Assembly: GCA_016875165.1 (NCBI GenBank)
Contig: VGSF01000015.1
Coordinates: 1 to 64,000 of the forward strand
DNA length: 64,000 nt
Direction: 5' to 3'
Origin: Deltaproteobacteria bacterium
GTDB taxonomy: Bacteria; Desulfobacterota; SM23-61
Of this stretch, positions 8,257 through 17,290 are shown in pieces. The notes below the pieces were generated by a model. It saw nothing but the letters and a program-made list of their open reading frames with translations. It ran no database searches and was not told where the DNA came from. The translations under genes and the position numbers were made by a program. Positions within the stretch are counted from its first letter, which is position 1, and each line of letters opens with the position of its first letter.

Positions 8257-10473
8257 ATGTCAATAATGGACGAGCGCCTCGAAGTTCGGTGCAACATCGA
8301 GGGCAGGAATTTCGTAATCGAAACCGGCGCCGTGGCCAGACAGGCCGATGGGGCGGTGCTGGTCTCCTTTGGAGAGAGTCTGGTGCTGGTCACGGCCACG
8401 GCTTCCAAGACAATTCGGGAAGGAATTGATTTCTTCCCCCTAACGGTGGATTACCAAGAGATGGCCTACGCCGCCGGCAAGATTCCCGGGGGATTTTTTA
8501 AAAGGGAGGGCCGTCCCAGCGAAAAAGAAATTCTCACTTCCCGGTTGATCGACCGGCCGTTGCGCCCCCTCTTTCCCAAGGGGTTTTTCAATGACGTGCA
8601 GATCATCGCCACCGTGCTGTCGGTAGATCAACAGAATGATCCGGATGTTTTGGCAATCTGCGGCGCTTCCGCAGCCCTGGAGATTTCCGACGTCCCCTTT
8701 AAGGGCCCCATCGCCGCGGTGCGCGTAGGCAGGGCGAACGGTAGGTGGATCTGTAATCCCACCCTGAGCCAGGTCCAGGAAAGCGACGTCAATCTGGTCG
8801 TTGCCGGAAGTCGAGAAGCGGTGGTCATGGTGGAGGGAGGAGGAAAGGAGCTCCCTGAGGATGAGCTTTTGGAGGCCATCTTTTTCGCCCACCAATCCTT
8901 TCAACCCATCCTGGGACTGCAGGAAGAATTAAAGCAGAAACGCATCCAGCAAGAGAATGAGAGACGCAAGGCGGCCGGAGAACCAATGATCACGGCCCTT
9001 GAGAAAAAATTAGTTCCGGAGCTTTCATTCGACCCGGTATTGGGACAGCCGGTGCTATTGGGCGAAGAGACGCTGCGGGAGAGGATTCGCGCTTCCGGCC
9101 AGGAAAATATCAGTCAGGCCTTTTCCATCGCCCGTAAAAAGACCCGTAACGAAGAGTTGGAGAAAGTGCGCCGGGAGACCTTGACCCCCCTGCTGCAAGA
9201 ATTTCCGGAAAAAGCCCGGGAGATCAAAGAATATTACGAGGCCCTGGAGAAATTTGTCTCCCGCCAGCCCATCTTCCTTAAGAACCGGCGCATCGATGGC
9301 CGGGCCCTGAATGAAGTCCGCCCCATCCACATTGAGATCGGCTGGCTTCCGCGCACCCACGGCTCCGCCAGGTTCACCCGGGGAGAAACACAGATTTCCG
9401 CGGTAGTCACCCTTGGTTCGGCTGATGACGAGCAGAGGATCGATGCCCTCACCGGAGATTCTTTTAAATCCTTCATGCTGCATTATAACTTTCCCCCGTT
9501 CAGCGTCGGAGAGGTGCGCATGTTGCGCGGCCCCAGCCGCAGGGACATCGGCCACGGCGCCCTGGCCGAGCGGTCGATTAGCCGCATCCTGCCCCCGAGC
9601 AAAGGATTTCCTTATACCATCCGGATTGTTTCCGAGGTACTGGAGTCCAACGGATCATCTTCCATGGCCACTGTCTGCGGAGCCTCGCTGGCCCTGATGG
9701 ATGCCGGCGTTCCCATTAAAAGCCCGGTAGCCGGAATTGCCATGGGCTTGATCAAAGAAGGGGATAAGGTGGCCATACTCACTGACATCATGGGCGATGA
9801 AGACCATCATGGTGATATGGATTTTAAGGTGGCCGGGACGAAAAAGGGCATCACAGGTTTTCAGATGGATATTAAGATTTCGGGCGTAACCCGGGAGATT
9901 CTTCGGCAGGCCTTGGCCCAGGCGAAAGAAGGAAGGGATTTTATCCTGGGAAGAATGGAGCAGGCCCTCTCGACCCCGCGGGCTGAACTTTCCATCTATG
10001 CGCCCCGGGTTCTCACCCTGAAAATCAACCCCGATAAAATCCGCGACGTGATCGGACCGCAAGGCAAGATCATCCGGGGAATTCAGGATGAGATCGGAGT
10101 AAAGATTAACGTGGAGGATGACGGCCAGGTCCAGATATTCTCCTATGATTCAGAGGCTGCCACCAAGGCAGCAAAAATCATTCGGCAATTGACCCAAGAG
10201 GCAGAGATCGGGGCTATCTATCTGGGGCGCGTGTCTTCCATTGCCCGCAAGCCGGATGGAAAAGAGTTCGGGGCCTTTGTCGAGATATTTCCGGGAACTG
10301 ACGGATTGATCCATATCTCCCAGCTGGCCAAAGAGCGGGTAAAGAACGTCGAGGATGTGCTCAAAGAAGGAGACGAAGTTTTGGTCAAGGTCATCGGGAT
10401 CGATGAGCGGGGCAAGATCAAACTCAGCCGGAAGGAAGCCCTGGACTCTCCCAGGCCAGAAAAGAAAGAATAA
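8257..10473 (+). CDS. pnp: Polyribonucleotide nucleotidyltransferase (PNPase)
   Basis: 738 residues. PNPase carries out phosphorolytic 3'-5' RNA decay and is part of the degradosome. It has two RNase PH-like domains separated by a helical segment, then a KH domain (INPDKIRDVIGPQGKIIRGI near residue 590) and an S1 domain (GAIYLGRVSSIARKPDGKEF near 650). The second PH domain keeps FTRGETQ and the catalytic DIMGDEDHHGDMDFK. ATG 8257 has gagagg upstream; ATG 8266 is an alternative. Likely autoregulated through the leader hairpin. Confidence 0.97.
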   Translation: MSIMDERLEVRCNIEGRNFVIETGAVARQADGAVLVSFGESLVLVTATASKTIREGIDFFPLTVDYQEMAYAAGKIPGGFFKREGRPSEKEILTSRLIDRPLRPLFPKGFFNDVQIIATVLSVDQQNDPDVLAICGASAALEISDVPFKGPIAAVRVGRANGRWICNPTLSQVQESDVNLVVAGSREAVVMVEGGGKELPEDELLEAIFFAHQSFQPILGLQEELKQKRIQQENERRKAAGEPMITALEKKLVPELSFDPVLGQPVLLGEETLRERIRASGQENISQAFSIARKKTRNEELEKVRRETLTPLLQEFPEKAREIKEYYEALEKFVSRQPIFLKNRRIDGRALNEVRPIHIEIGWLPRTHGSARFTRGETQISAVVTLGSADDEQRIDALTGDSFKSFMLHYNFPPFSVGEVRMLRGPSRRDIGHGALAERSISRILPPSKGFPYTIRIVSEVLESNGSSSMATVCGASLALMDAGVPIKSPVAGIAMGLIKEGDKVAILTDIMGDEDHHGDMDFKVAGTKKGITGFQMDIKISGVTREILRQALAQAKEGRDFILGRMEQALSTPRAELSIYAPRVLTLKINPDKIRDVIGPQGKIIRGIQDEIGVKINVEDDGQVQIFSYDSEAATKAAKIIRQLTQEAEIGAIYLGRVSSIARKPDGKEFGAFVEIFPGTDGLIHISQLAKERVKNVEDVLKEGDEVLVKVIGIDERGKIKLSRKEALDSPRPEKKE

Positions 10474-10548
10474 AAAAACATTGCAAAATGTTCAATGAGA
10501 AATTAGCAATAAACAGTTCCCGTAACAAAATCCTTTTTCATTGCAAAT

Positions 10549-10702
10549 TGATGATCTCGTAAAAAGTCGCGAAAGGGTCATTGCGAGCGAAAGCGAAGCA
10601 ATCTCGTTTTTATAAGTGCCCGAAAAGACGAGATTGCTTCGTCGTCCCGCCAATGCGGAACTCCTCGCAATGACAGGAACAGGACTTTTTACGAATCCAT
10701 CA
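10549..10702. repeat. MITE-like foldback element, family with TGATGG...CGTAAAAAG ends
   Basis: The left end TGATGATCTCGTAAAAAGTC (10549-10568) is mirrored by GACTTTTTACGAATCCATCA (10683-10702). The interior is itself palindromic (cattgcgag ... ctcgcaatg with gcaatctcg/cgagattgc). The 10474-10871 gap holds only this element, an AT-rich stretch and the hairpin at 10822. The same terminal repeats bound the element at 18263-18437. No transposase is encoded. Confidence 0.75.
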
Positions 10703-10821
10703 AATTTTCCATTGACCATTGATAATTTTGCAATGATAGCCGGATGCTAAAATGGATTATCGGCCCAAAAAGACCAAAGAAAGATTTAAATAATTCCTAA
10801 ACAAGAAAAAACAGCAATCAA

Positions 10822-10856
10822 CTTTCAGCAGTCAGCTAATTGCTGATTGCTGAAAG
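10822..10856. repeat. 15-bp inverted repeat before the M16 peptidase gene
   Basis: ctttcagcagtcagc (10822-10836) and gctgattgctgaaag (10842-10856) pair fully with one G-T, with loop taatt, followed by ctttta. It could act as a weak terminator for the pnp transcript or be a dispersed repeat. It ends only 15 bp before the peptidase ATG. Confidence 0.5.
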
Positions 10857-10871
10857 CTTTTATTAAAAATC

Positions 10872-12128
10872 ATGCTCCAAAAAACTACTCTTAAAAACGG
10901 AATTCAGGTTATCACCGAGGAAATTCCCTATGTCCATTCGGTCTCGGTGGGAATTTGGGTCGAGACCGGCTCTCGCGACGAACTGAGCGAGGAGAACGGC
11001 ATTGCCCATTTCATTGAACATATGCTCTTCAAAGGCACCAGGCGTCGTTCGGCCCGGCAGATTGCCAAGGAAATCGATGCGGTTGGAGGAGTGCTGAATG
11101 CCTTTACCGGCAAAGAATTTTCCAGCATTTACGCCAAGGTTTTGGCCGAACACCTTCGCGTTGCCCTGGACCTTTTGTTTGACCTTTACTTGAATTCGCT
11201 TTTCGCTCCCGGGGAACTGGAGAAGGAGCGGCAGGTCATCGTCCAGGAAATCAGCATGGTCGAGGATACTCCGGACGAATACATTCATGACCTTTTCAGC
11301 CAGTCCTTCTGGCCCCGGCATTCCCTGGGTCTGCCCATTCTGGGCCGGCTGGAGACCATTTCCCGGATGGATCGCAGGAAGCTCAGGGATTTTTTTGTCC
11401 AGCGCTACATCGACTTGCCGCCCATTATCGTGGCCGCCGGAAAATTAAAGCACGAAGACTTGCTCCGGCCGGTGCGCCAGGCCCTGGGAAAAATCCGGCC
11501 CAGGCCCAAGGAAAGAAAAGACCGCCCTCCCCATCCCCATACCCATATTCAGGTGAAAAATAAGAAACTCGAACAGGTCCATCTCCTGCTGGGAACGCCG
11601 GGTCTGCCGGTAGGCCACCCCCAGCGTTACGGTTTTTCTGTTTTGAACACAATCCTGGGGGGAGGGATGAGTTCCAGGTTATTTCAGGAAGTGCGGGAAA
11701 AAAGAGGCTTGGCTTACTCGGTTTACTCTTTCGTTGCTTCTTTCCTGGATAGCGGCATGTTAGGGGTCTATGTGGGCACCGGGGATAATACTCTAAAGCG
11801 GGTGATACAGATCATTCTGCGGGAGATGAAGAGTTTGGCCGGAGATTCTGTCCGGCCCAAAGAACTGCGTTCGGCCAAAGAACAGCTAAAGGGAAATCTT
11901 CTTTTAAGCCTGGAAAGCACGGACAGCCGTATGAGCCGTCTGGCCAAGAGCGAAATATATTTCCGGCGATTCATCAGCGCCGAGGAGATTATCGAAGGTA
12001 TTGAAAAGGTTTCGGCTAAGGAGATCAGTGCCCTGGCCCAGCAGTTTTTTCAACCGGGTTCCATTTCCCTCACTGTCCTGGGGCCGGTCACCGAGAAAGC
12101 CGTACCCAAAACGCTTTTAGCAGCATGA
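10872..12128 (+). CDS. M16 family zinc peptidase (processing-peptidase-like)
   Basis: 418 residues. The inverted zinc motif HFIEH lies at about residues 46-50 ([12 protein letters not shown]), followed by the family [11 protein letters not shown] segment and [15 protein letters not shown]. The C-terminal half has the [21 protein letters not shown] motif of M16B peptidases. Such single-chain proteins follow pnp in many bacteria; their substrates are unknown. The stop codon overlaps the dut start (ATGA), so the two are translationally coupled. A weak ribosome binding site precedes the ATG. Confidence 0.92.
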   Translation: MLQKTTLKNGIQVITEEIPYVHSVSVGIWVETGSRDELSEENGIAHFIEHMLFKGTRRRSARQIAKEIDAVGGVLNAFTGKEFSSIYAKVLAEHLRVALDLLFDLYLNSLFAPGELEKERQVIVQEISMVEDTPDEYIHDLFSQSFWPRHSLGLPILGRLETISRMDRRKLRDFFVQRYIDLPPIIVAAGKLKHEDLLRPVRQALGKIRPRPKERKDRPPHPHTHIQVKNKKLEQVHLLLGTPGLPVGHPQRYGFSVLNTILGGGMSSRLFQEVREKRGLAYSVYSFVASFLDSGMLGVYVGTGDNTLKRVIQIILREMKSLAGDSVRPKELRSAKEQLKGNLLLSLESTDSRMSRLAKSEIYFRRFISAEEIIEGIEKVSAKEISALAQQFFQPGSISLTVLGPVTEKAVPKTLLAA

Positions 12129-12583
12129 AAAAAGAAATAGTTAGAGTAAAGGTAAAGCGAGTGCAACAGAATCAGGACTGGGAAATCCCTCTTCCGCGAT
12201 ACATGACTGCCCATTCCGCAGGGATGGATCTTTCTGCCGCCCTGGATGGGGAAGTGATCCTTAAGCCCGGAGAACGTAAGCTGATCCCGACAGGGATAGC
12301 GCTCTCCATTCCGGATGGTTACGAAGGACAGGTTCGCCCCCGCAGCGGATTAGCCCTAAAGAACGGAGTTACCCTGGTGAATACACCCGGAACCATCGAT
12401 GCTGATTACCGGGGAGAAGTGGGCGTGCTCCTGATTAACCTGGGCCAACAACCATTCACGGTCAAGCGGGGAGAGCGAATTGCTCAACTGGTCATCGCTC
12501 CGGTATGCCGGGCAGATTTAGAGTGGGCGGATAACCTGGATGAGACCCCCAGAAATGATGGAGGTTTCGGACATACCGGGTAA
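12125..12583 (+). CDS. dut: Deoxyuridine 5'-triphosphate nucleotidohydrolase (dUTPase)
   Basis: 152 residues, the normal size of trimeric dUTPases, which cleave dUTP to dUMP and diphosphate. All five motifs are present in order: [28 protein letters not shown] with the catalytic Asp, RGERIAQLV and the terminal [10 protein letters not shown]. In the last motif the usual RGxGGFGSTG is changed to [10 protein letters not shown], a mild variation. The start overlaps the M16 peptidase stop by four bases. Confidence 0.96.
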   Translation: MKKEIVRVKVKRVQQNQDWEIPLPRYMTAHSAGMDLSAALDGEVILKPGERKLIPTGIALSIPDGYEGQVRPRSGLALKNGVTLVNTPGTIDADYRGEVGVLLINLGQQPFTVKRGERIAQLVIAPVCRADLEWADNLDETPRNDGGFGHTG

Positions 12584-12661
12584 GGTAAATTCTAAGCAGG
12601 AAATCCGAAACTCGAAACAAATACAGAAAGAGTGATTATAATTATTCGCTATTGAAACTTC

Positions 12662-12927
12662 GTAACAGTTTAGCGATTTGAAAAAATGGTATTAAAGCCT
12701 TTGTTGAGGGCCGGGGGTTAGAGCGGAACGCGCCGGAAGCATCGGTTGGGTTTTGGCTTGGCTACGAAGACAGAAGATCTTTTCCTCCGGAGGAGGCGGG
12801 GGTTCTTGCCCGCCCCATATGCGGAGAAATAAGGCTCTTATGATTCCAAGCGTTCCGCTCTGGCCCCCGGCCCCTGGAATCCCCTGCCCTTTACAACACA
12901 CCTTTTTTCAAAGAGCTAAAGTGTTAC
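12662..12927. repeat. 266-bp foldback MITE (GTAACA...TGTTAC family), copy 1
   Basis: Terminal inverted repeats are gtaaca-gtttagc-gatttgaaaaaa at the left and the complement of ttttttcaaagagctaaagtgttac at the right. An inner inverted repeat joins ggccgggggttagagcggaac near 12709 to its complement near 12860. It fills most of the gap between dut and the next gene. A second diverged copy lies at about 19365-19626. It encodes no transposase, so it is probably non-autonomous. Confidence 0.75.
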
Positions 12928-12995
12928 AAAACTTCCAGTTTGTTTCGTCCGCCGTGGCGGATCGATATTCGAATTTAGGATTTGATTTATTGTTT

Positions 12996-13583
12996 ATGCC
13001 TCAATCCATCTTCTTCGATAAAAGACAGCGCTTTTTAGTGGGAGAAACCCTTAAGATTGCCGAAACTCTGGCCGGAGATTATTTTCGGATCAATCTGGAA
13101 GATATTGAACGGTTTCCGTATGATTTACAAACCCTGGCCAACCTTAAAAGCCAGGAAAAGACAAGGAGAGCTTTAGCCCAGATATGTAAGTACGAATACC
13201 ATAAAAAAGAACCCTTATGGAAATTCAGCATAAACGAATTTTACAGAATTTGTCTGCAGGACGATAAAATCTTGGATGCTGCCCGGGCAGAAGCTTCCTC
13301 GTTACCATTGTTAAAACCCTTGCTCCTTTATGTCGTAACCCATGAACTCGTCCATGTCATCCGGTTCAGCCAGGATCCCCAAAGATTCTACTTAAAGCCG
13401 GCAGAGAAAAAGGTGGAAGAGAAAAATGTCCACCGGATGACCTATCAGATTCTGAAGCCATTTTCAGACCCTCAAGTGAGGGTGTTGCTGGAAAAGTACA
13501 GGCCATGGTGGGAGGATTTACAGGGACGCGCTCCAGAAGGGCTGCCCTTGACAAATCCTGCCGGCATGCCTAATTTTTTATAA
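12996..13583 (+). CDS. Putative zinc metallopeptidase with HELVH motif
   Basis: 195 residues from ATG 12996. The segment LLLYVVTHELVHVIRFSQ near residue 115 carries HExxH, suggesting zinc binding; no other family signature is recognised. It is predicted soluble. The frame stays open back to 12753 through the MITE. GTG 12954 and GTG 12921 (at the MITE edge) are other possible starts, and residues such as AVADRYSNLGFDLLF before ATG 12996 look protein-like, so the true start may be upstream. The next gene, an FmdB-type zinc ribbon, follows after 29 bp. Confidence 0.65.
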   Translation: MPQSIFFDKRQRFLVGETLKIAETLAGDYFRINLEDIERFPYDLQTLANLKSQEKTRRALAQICKYEYHKKEPLWKFSINEFYRICLQDDKILDAARAEASSLPLLKPLLLYVVTHELVHVIRFSQDPQRFYLKPAEKKVEEKNVHRMTYQILKPFSDPQVRVLLEKYRPWWEDLQGRAPEGLPLTNPAGMPNFL

Positions 13584-13612
13584 GGCGTTGTAAAAGAGCG
13601 GAGGTAGTAAGA

Positions 13613-13885
13613 ATGCCAATTTACGAATACAGATGCCATAAATGTGGGAAAACAACGGAAATCGTGCAAAAATTCTCGGATCAGCCCATGAGTCGCTGCC
13701 CTTCCTGTTCAGGAAAAGTTTCCAAGATTATCTCCAATTGCAGCTTTCAGCTTAAAGGGAGCGGCTGGTACGTGACCGATTATAAAAAGAAGGATTCCGG
13801 GGCGAAAGATAAAGAGCCTGAAGCAAAGCAAAGCGATACATCCAAAAGTGAGACGGCAACAAGCAAGACGGAAGAAAAGAAATGA
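13613..13885 (+). CDS. FmdB/CxxC_CxxC zinc ribbon protein
   Basis: 90 residues. The N-terminal zinc ribbon MPIYEYRCHKCG has C8 and C11, and C29 and C32 complete it (RCPSC). A glycine-rich SGWYVTDYKKK segment and a charged, low-complexity Lys/Glu/Ser tail follow. FmdB-type proteins are small putative regulators of unknown function, named from an amidase/formamidase locus. A gaggtag ribosome binding site precedes the ATG. It is convergent with the next gene, 23 bp away. Confidence 0.85.
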   Translation: MPIYEYRCHKCGKTTEIVQKFSDQPMSRCPSCSGKVSKIISNCSFQLKGSGWYVTDYKKKDSGAKDKEPEAKQSDTSKSETATSKTEEKK

Positions 13886-13908
13886 TGAATTAGCAAGAAG
13901 TCCGCTGG

Positions 13909-14418
13909 TTAGATCTTCCACAACCCCAAAACCGCCAAAACCGCTAAGCCGACTCCGGCAATCAAGGCCCCGATCCAGCCTAAAAGACATAACGTAACAA
14001 CAATTACCCCGGCGATAAGCACGCCCAGGGCAATGGGCAAAAAAGCGCTCCTCAGGTTCATTCCTAAAAGAAAAGCTAAGAGCGAACCGGTCCAGGCCCC
14101 GGTCCCGGGTAAAGGAACTGCCACAAAGAGCATAAGACCTATCTTTTCGTATTTCTCGACGATGGCGCTGTGCCGCCGAGTCCTTTCAAAAATCCAGTGG
14201 AAAAACTTTTCCATGAATTCAATCCGGCTTAAAAACCTGGTTACCGGGTCAAGGAATAGAATGATAAAGGGTATCGGAAAAGTATTGCCTAAGAGAGCGA
14301 CGAGAAAAACCCACGGCCAGGGCAGATGCATGGCAAACATCCCGGCAGGGATTGCTCCTCTTAGTTCCCAGACCGGGGTTGCGGCCATCAGAAAGACCCA
14401 AAGATAACTTAGATTCAT
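13909..14418 (-). CDS. Small multidrug export protein family (COG2426) membrane protein
   Basis: 169 residues with about five hydrophobic segments. The start LWVFLMAATPVWELRGAIP and the AVPLPGTGAWTGSLLAFLLG segment are characteristic of the Sm_multidrug_ex family, an inner-membrane group distantly like DedA. The export role in the family name is poorly supported experimentally. It lies downstream of uppP on the same strand (74-bp gap) and may be co-transcribed. Confidence 0.85.
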   Translation of the reverse strand: MNLSYLWVFLMAATPVWELRGAIPAGMFAMHLPWPWVFLVALLGNTFPIPFIILFLDPVTRFLSRIEFMEKFFHWIFERTRRHSAIVEKYEKIGLMLFVAVPLPGTGAWTGSLLAFLLGMNLRSAFLPIALGVLIAGVIVVTLCLLGWIGALIAGVGLAVLAVLGLWKI

Positions 14419-14492
14419 ACGCTTTATCTCTTCTGCATATTCTTCATCGTCTTTTCCGCCGCCATATCGAGCGCCGGCATGAAGCGGTCATT

Positions 14493-15323
14493 TTACCCTT
14501 TTAAGAAGAGCCAAAAGATGATCACCCCGGCAAGGATTAAGCGGTACCCGGCGAATATATTGAGGGTATGCTGCCTTAAATAGCGCATGAGAAAAGCGAT
14601 GGAAAGGTATCCGGCTATTCCCGAAGAAACAAAACCGACGGCAAAAAACGGCCAATCGGTTGCCATTCCGGGATAAAAGAGGTGCCGCAATTGCAGAAAA
14701 GCCGCCCCGGCAATAGCCGGAGTGGAGAGAAGAAAGGAGAAACGCGTGGCCGCCTCTCTTTGGTACCCGCGCCACAGGCCAGCGGTGATGGTGATTCCCG
14801 AGCGGGAGACTCCGGGAAGCAGGGCCAGAGCCTGGGCAAACCCGATGATCAGAGAGTCTTTCAGCGTCAATTTATCCAGCGGTTGAGAGCGCTTTGAGCG
14901 CTTTTCCGCGTAGATCATTAAAAAACTCACGACCGTCAAAGGGAAAACGATTATGCCGGGGTTACGAAAGCTGGTCTCGATCATATCCTGCAATAAGAAA
15001 CCAGCAATGGCTGCCGGGATGGTAGAAAGAACAATGTAGATAATTAGCTTTTCCTGAAAATTTACCACTCTTCGCTGCCGGACAATTCTGAAAAATCCCC
15101 GGATTAGATCCACCCAATCCTTCCAGAAATACCAGAGAATGGCCACGAGCGTTCCGGCGTGAAGGGCTACGTCAAAAGTCAGGTTGTCTATCAGAGAATT
15201 TTGCCAGCCGAAGAACCGGGGAATTAGAATAAGGTGGGCCGAGCTGCTGATAGGCAAAAATTCAGTCAGCCCCTGCAAGACGCCTAAAAAAAGGGCCTGG
15301 AGAATAAGTGAGGATGCGCCCAT
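14493..15323 (-). CDS. uppP: Undecaprenyl-diphosphatase UppP/BacA
   Basis: 276 residues with about eight membrane spans. UppP dephosphorylates undecaprenyl diphosphate at the outer face of the inner membrane to recycle the lipid carrier for cell-wall synthesis, and overexpression gives bacitracin resistance. Catalytic motifs are QGLTEFLPISSSAHL near residue 20 and LLPGVSRSGITI near residue 165. The start is ATG 15323. First gene of a two-gene leftward unit with the Sm_multidrug_ex-type protein. Confidence 0.95.
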   Translation of the reverse strand: MGASSLILQALFLGVLQGLTEFLPISSSAHLILIPRFFGWQNSLIDNLTFDVALHAGTLVAILWYFWKDWVDLIRGFFRIVRQRRVVNFQEKLIIYIVLSTIPAAIAGFLLQDMIETSFRNPGIIVFPLTVVSFLMIYAEKRSKRSQPLDKLTLKDSLIIGFAQALALLPGVSRSGITITAGLWRGYQREAATRFSFLLSTPAIAGAAFLQLRHLFYPGMATDWPFFAVGFVSSGIAGYLSIAFLMRYLRQHTLNIFAGYRLILAGVIIFWLFLKG

Positions 15324-15504
15324 AGCCTACCGGTTTCCCCTCGGGCGTTCTTTGCGGATCCGGTCGCCGTGTCCCTGGTGGCCTGGAGCAGATTGGCGTT
15401 TGGGCATTCTTCCTGTATTTCCTTCCGAATTTTTAAATTCTATAATCGACGGGAAAAAAGGAAAAGTCAAGAAATATTTGGAAAAGAAAAGGATACCTTG
15501 GCAC

Positions 15505-15632
15505 TAATACGAGCGTAATAAATGTCTTCACAAGTCATTGCGAGCCCAAGGGGCGCGGCAATCTCATTCTTCATGGGATTGCTTCGTCCTTCCACTCCTC
15601 GCAATGACAGGTTATTTAATGCGTCGGTATTA
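15505..15632. repeat. Palindromic cattgcgag repeat with taatac ends
   Basis: gtcattgcgagcc near 15534 and ctcgcaatgac near 15598 form an inverted repeat around gcaatctc/gattgcttcg. The outer ends taatac (15505) and gtatta (15627-15632) also match imperfectly. The inner core is the same repeat type that lies inside the element at 10549-10702, but with different outer ends. The rest of the 15324-15727 gap shows no gene. Confidence 0.65.
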
Positions 15633-15727
15633 ATACCGCAATTCAATGATTTTTCTTGACTTTAAAGCTGCTGAGTTATATATAAAAGCATCAAGGGGTT
15701 AACTATCCTTTCCAAGAGAATTACTTA

Positions 15728-16390
15728 ATGAAACAGGTCGTCATTGAAAACCCTGTTATCAACTCCCCTTTCGAAGAACCCGCGCGACATTTTCGTTTCT
15801 CAGAAGACGGCATTACCGATGAACTCGTAGAATCCCGCCGAATAAGCGCCTACTTTGTGCCCATTGCCTCGCCCAAGAAAAAAGGCGCCCAGGCGCAGCT
15901 TTCTTTCGACACGGAATCATGGGAACAGAAGATGGCCAGCGCTCTGGAAGAGATGGACGAGGTAATGTGTTACGCCAAGAATCACAACCTCGGTTTTGCC
16001 ATCCCTTATACTATCAATGGTGAAGAACGGAATTATCATCCGGATTTTATTGCTCAGATAAAGTCCCCCTCTCGCCCTTCTTCCTCTTCTGCCCGTGTGA
16101 GAGAGCCTCTTTCTTCTCCCCCTCCCCCTGCGGGAGATTCCACCATTTCACCCTCTCCCCTGGCGGGAGAGGGTCGGGGTGAGGGGGAAATTAACCTCAT
16201 CATCGAAGTCACCGGCGAGTCCAAAAAAGACAAGGCAGCCAAGGTTTCCACCGCCCGCACCTTATGGGTCCCGGCTGTGAATAACCACGGCGGGTTTGGA
16301 CAGTGGTTTTTTTGGGAAATTAATGATCCCTGGGATGCGATGAATACTATACGTTCGCATTTGCAGAGCCTTAAAAATAAGGATTTGTGA
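15728..16390 (+). pseudogene. Internally deleted restriction helicase (Res-like) remnant
   Basis: 220 codons. The first 65 residues (IENPVINSPFEEPARHFRF, GITDE.VESRR.SAYFVPI) match the N-terminus of large type III-like restriction endonuclease/helicase subunits. The rest (NYHPDFIAQI, LIIEVTGE, WVPAVNNHGGFGQW) matches the C-terminal nuclease end. All helicase motifs between them are missing, so the gene is a join of its two ends. A Ser/Pro-rich insert at about residues 115-155 comes from a palindromic repeat. The frame is still open. It is followed by MNT, HEPN and a Mod fragment. Confidence 0.7.
16148..16183. repeat. GC palindrome (ccctctccc/gggagaggg) inside the Res remnant
   Basis: A 9-bp stem (16151-16159 with 16165-16173) with outer cacc/ggtg pairing. 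It is of the same type as the palindromes at 27084-27240. It is translated in frame as SPSPLAGEGRGEG within the remnant, so it entered the gene without breaking the frame. Confidence 0.7.
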
Positions 16391-16417
16391 AGCCAGAGCT
16401 GTAGAGAGGATAGGGGT

Positions 16418-16747
16418 ATGACCGACAAAGATAGAGAAATCATTTTGGAATTAAAGAGAAGGCTTCCCAAAGATGTTCGCAGACGCGTAAGGAAATTTAT
16501 CGTGTTCGGTTCCCGGATACGAGGGGAAGCTCCGGAAGATGCGGATCTTGACGCGATTATTCTCCTTGATGAAAAAACGCCCGAGATCGAAAAACAACTG
16601 GAAGATATTGCCTACAGCGTTATGTGGGATTACGACTTTAAACCCATTGTATCCCTGAAAGTTTTTGCTGAGGAACAGTTCAGAAAGGCGCTTGAGAAAG
16701 GGTTTTCCTTTTACAGGCATGTGGAACGAGAGGGGATTCCCCTATGA
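16418..16747 (+). CDS. MNT-type minimal nucleotidyltransferase (antitoxin-like)
   Basis: 109 residues. The pol-beta nucleotidyltransferase signature FGSRIRGEAPEDADLDAIIL is present, with GS and two metal-binding Asp residues. Known MNT antitoxins (MntA type) neutralise HEPN toxins by adding AMP groups. Its stop overlaps the HEPN start (ATGA). A ribosome binding site-like gaggataggggt precedes the ATG. The gene is intact although the restriction genes on both sides are decayed. Confidence 0.85.
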   Translation: MTDKDREIILELKRRLPKDVRRRVRKFIVFGSRIRGEAPEDADLDAIILLDEKTPEIEKQLEDIAYSVMWDYDFKPIVSLKVFAEEQFRKALEKGFSFYRHVEREGIPL

Positions 16748-17121
16748 CTGATGAAGTGAAGGGGTACATTGAAAAGGAGGAACATGCCCTTGAAGTTGCC
16801 TACGAGCTCATGAAAAAAGGATACTCGCCGGATGCGGCCAGCAAAATATATTACTCAATGTTTTATGCCGCCCAGGCCTTGCTGAAATCAGAAGGAATTG
16901 ATGCCCTGAAACATTCGGCGGTTGAATCCGCTTTTGGCTATTACTTTGTCAAACGAGGAAGAATTGATTCGAAATATCACAAGATGCTCATCGGCGCCAG
17001 GAAGATTAGGGAAATTGCGGATTATGATATTCAGGAAGAAGTCATAGGGCCAGTTGCGTCACTCAAGGTTGAAGAAGGAAAAGAATTTTTGGCTGAGATT
17101 AAGAAATTTCTTAAAATTTGA
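16744..17121 (+). CDS. HEPN domain protein (toxin-like partner of MNT)
   Basis: 125 residues. The HEPN core ASKIYYSMFYAAQALLKSEG is followed by ALKHSAVESAFGYYFVK and YHKMLIGARKIREIADYD. HEPN proteins paired with MNT are typically ribonuclease toxins. The classical R-x4-6-H motif is not obvious to me, so activity is uncertain. It overlaps the MNT gene by four bases, so the two are co-translated. Confidence 0.85.
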   Translation: MTDEVKGYIEKEEHALEVAYELMKKGYSPDAASKIYYSMFYAAQALLKSEGIDALKHSAVESAFGYYFVKRGRIDSKYHKMLIGARKIREIADYDIQEEVIGPVASLKVEEGKEFLAEIKKFLKI

Positions 17122-17149
17122 CGAACCTCCCTTAGAGAAGAGGGTGACC

Positions 17150-17290
17150 ATGGCACGGAAGAAAGCATCTATGAGCAGCATTCCTGTTGATGCGGTAAAG
17201 CATAAGGACAAGCGAGTCAATATTCCTACAGAGGAGCTGCGGGATTTTGTGGCGGAAGAGGATAACCATACGAGAAAGGGGTTGGCATGA
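17150..17290 (+). pseudogene. N-terminal fragment of a type III-like DNA methyltransferase (Mod)
   Basis: 46 residues from ATG 17150. The segment VKHKDKRVNIPTEELRDFVA is the conserved N-terminus of adenine-specific methyltransferases of type III-like systems, where a PRDPSLDPQLVW-type region normally follows. Here the frame ends within 15 residues and all catalytic motifs are absent. A new gene begins in its last codon (ATGA at 17287). With the Res remnant it marks a locus once ordered Res-MNT-HEPN-Mod. Confidence 0.65.
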
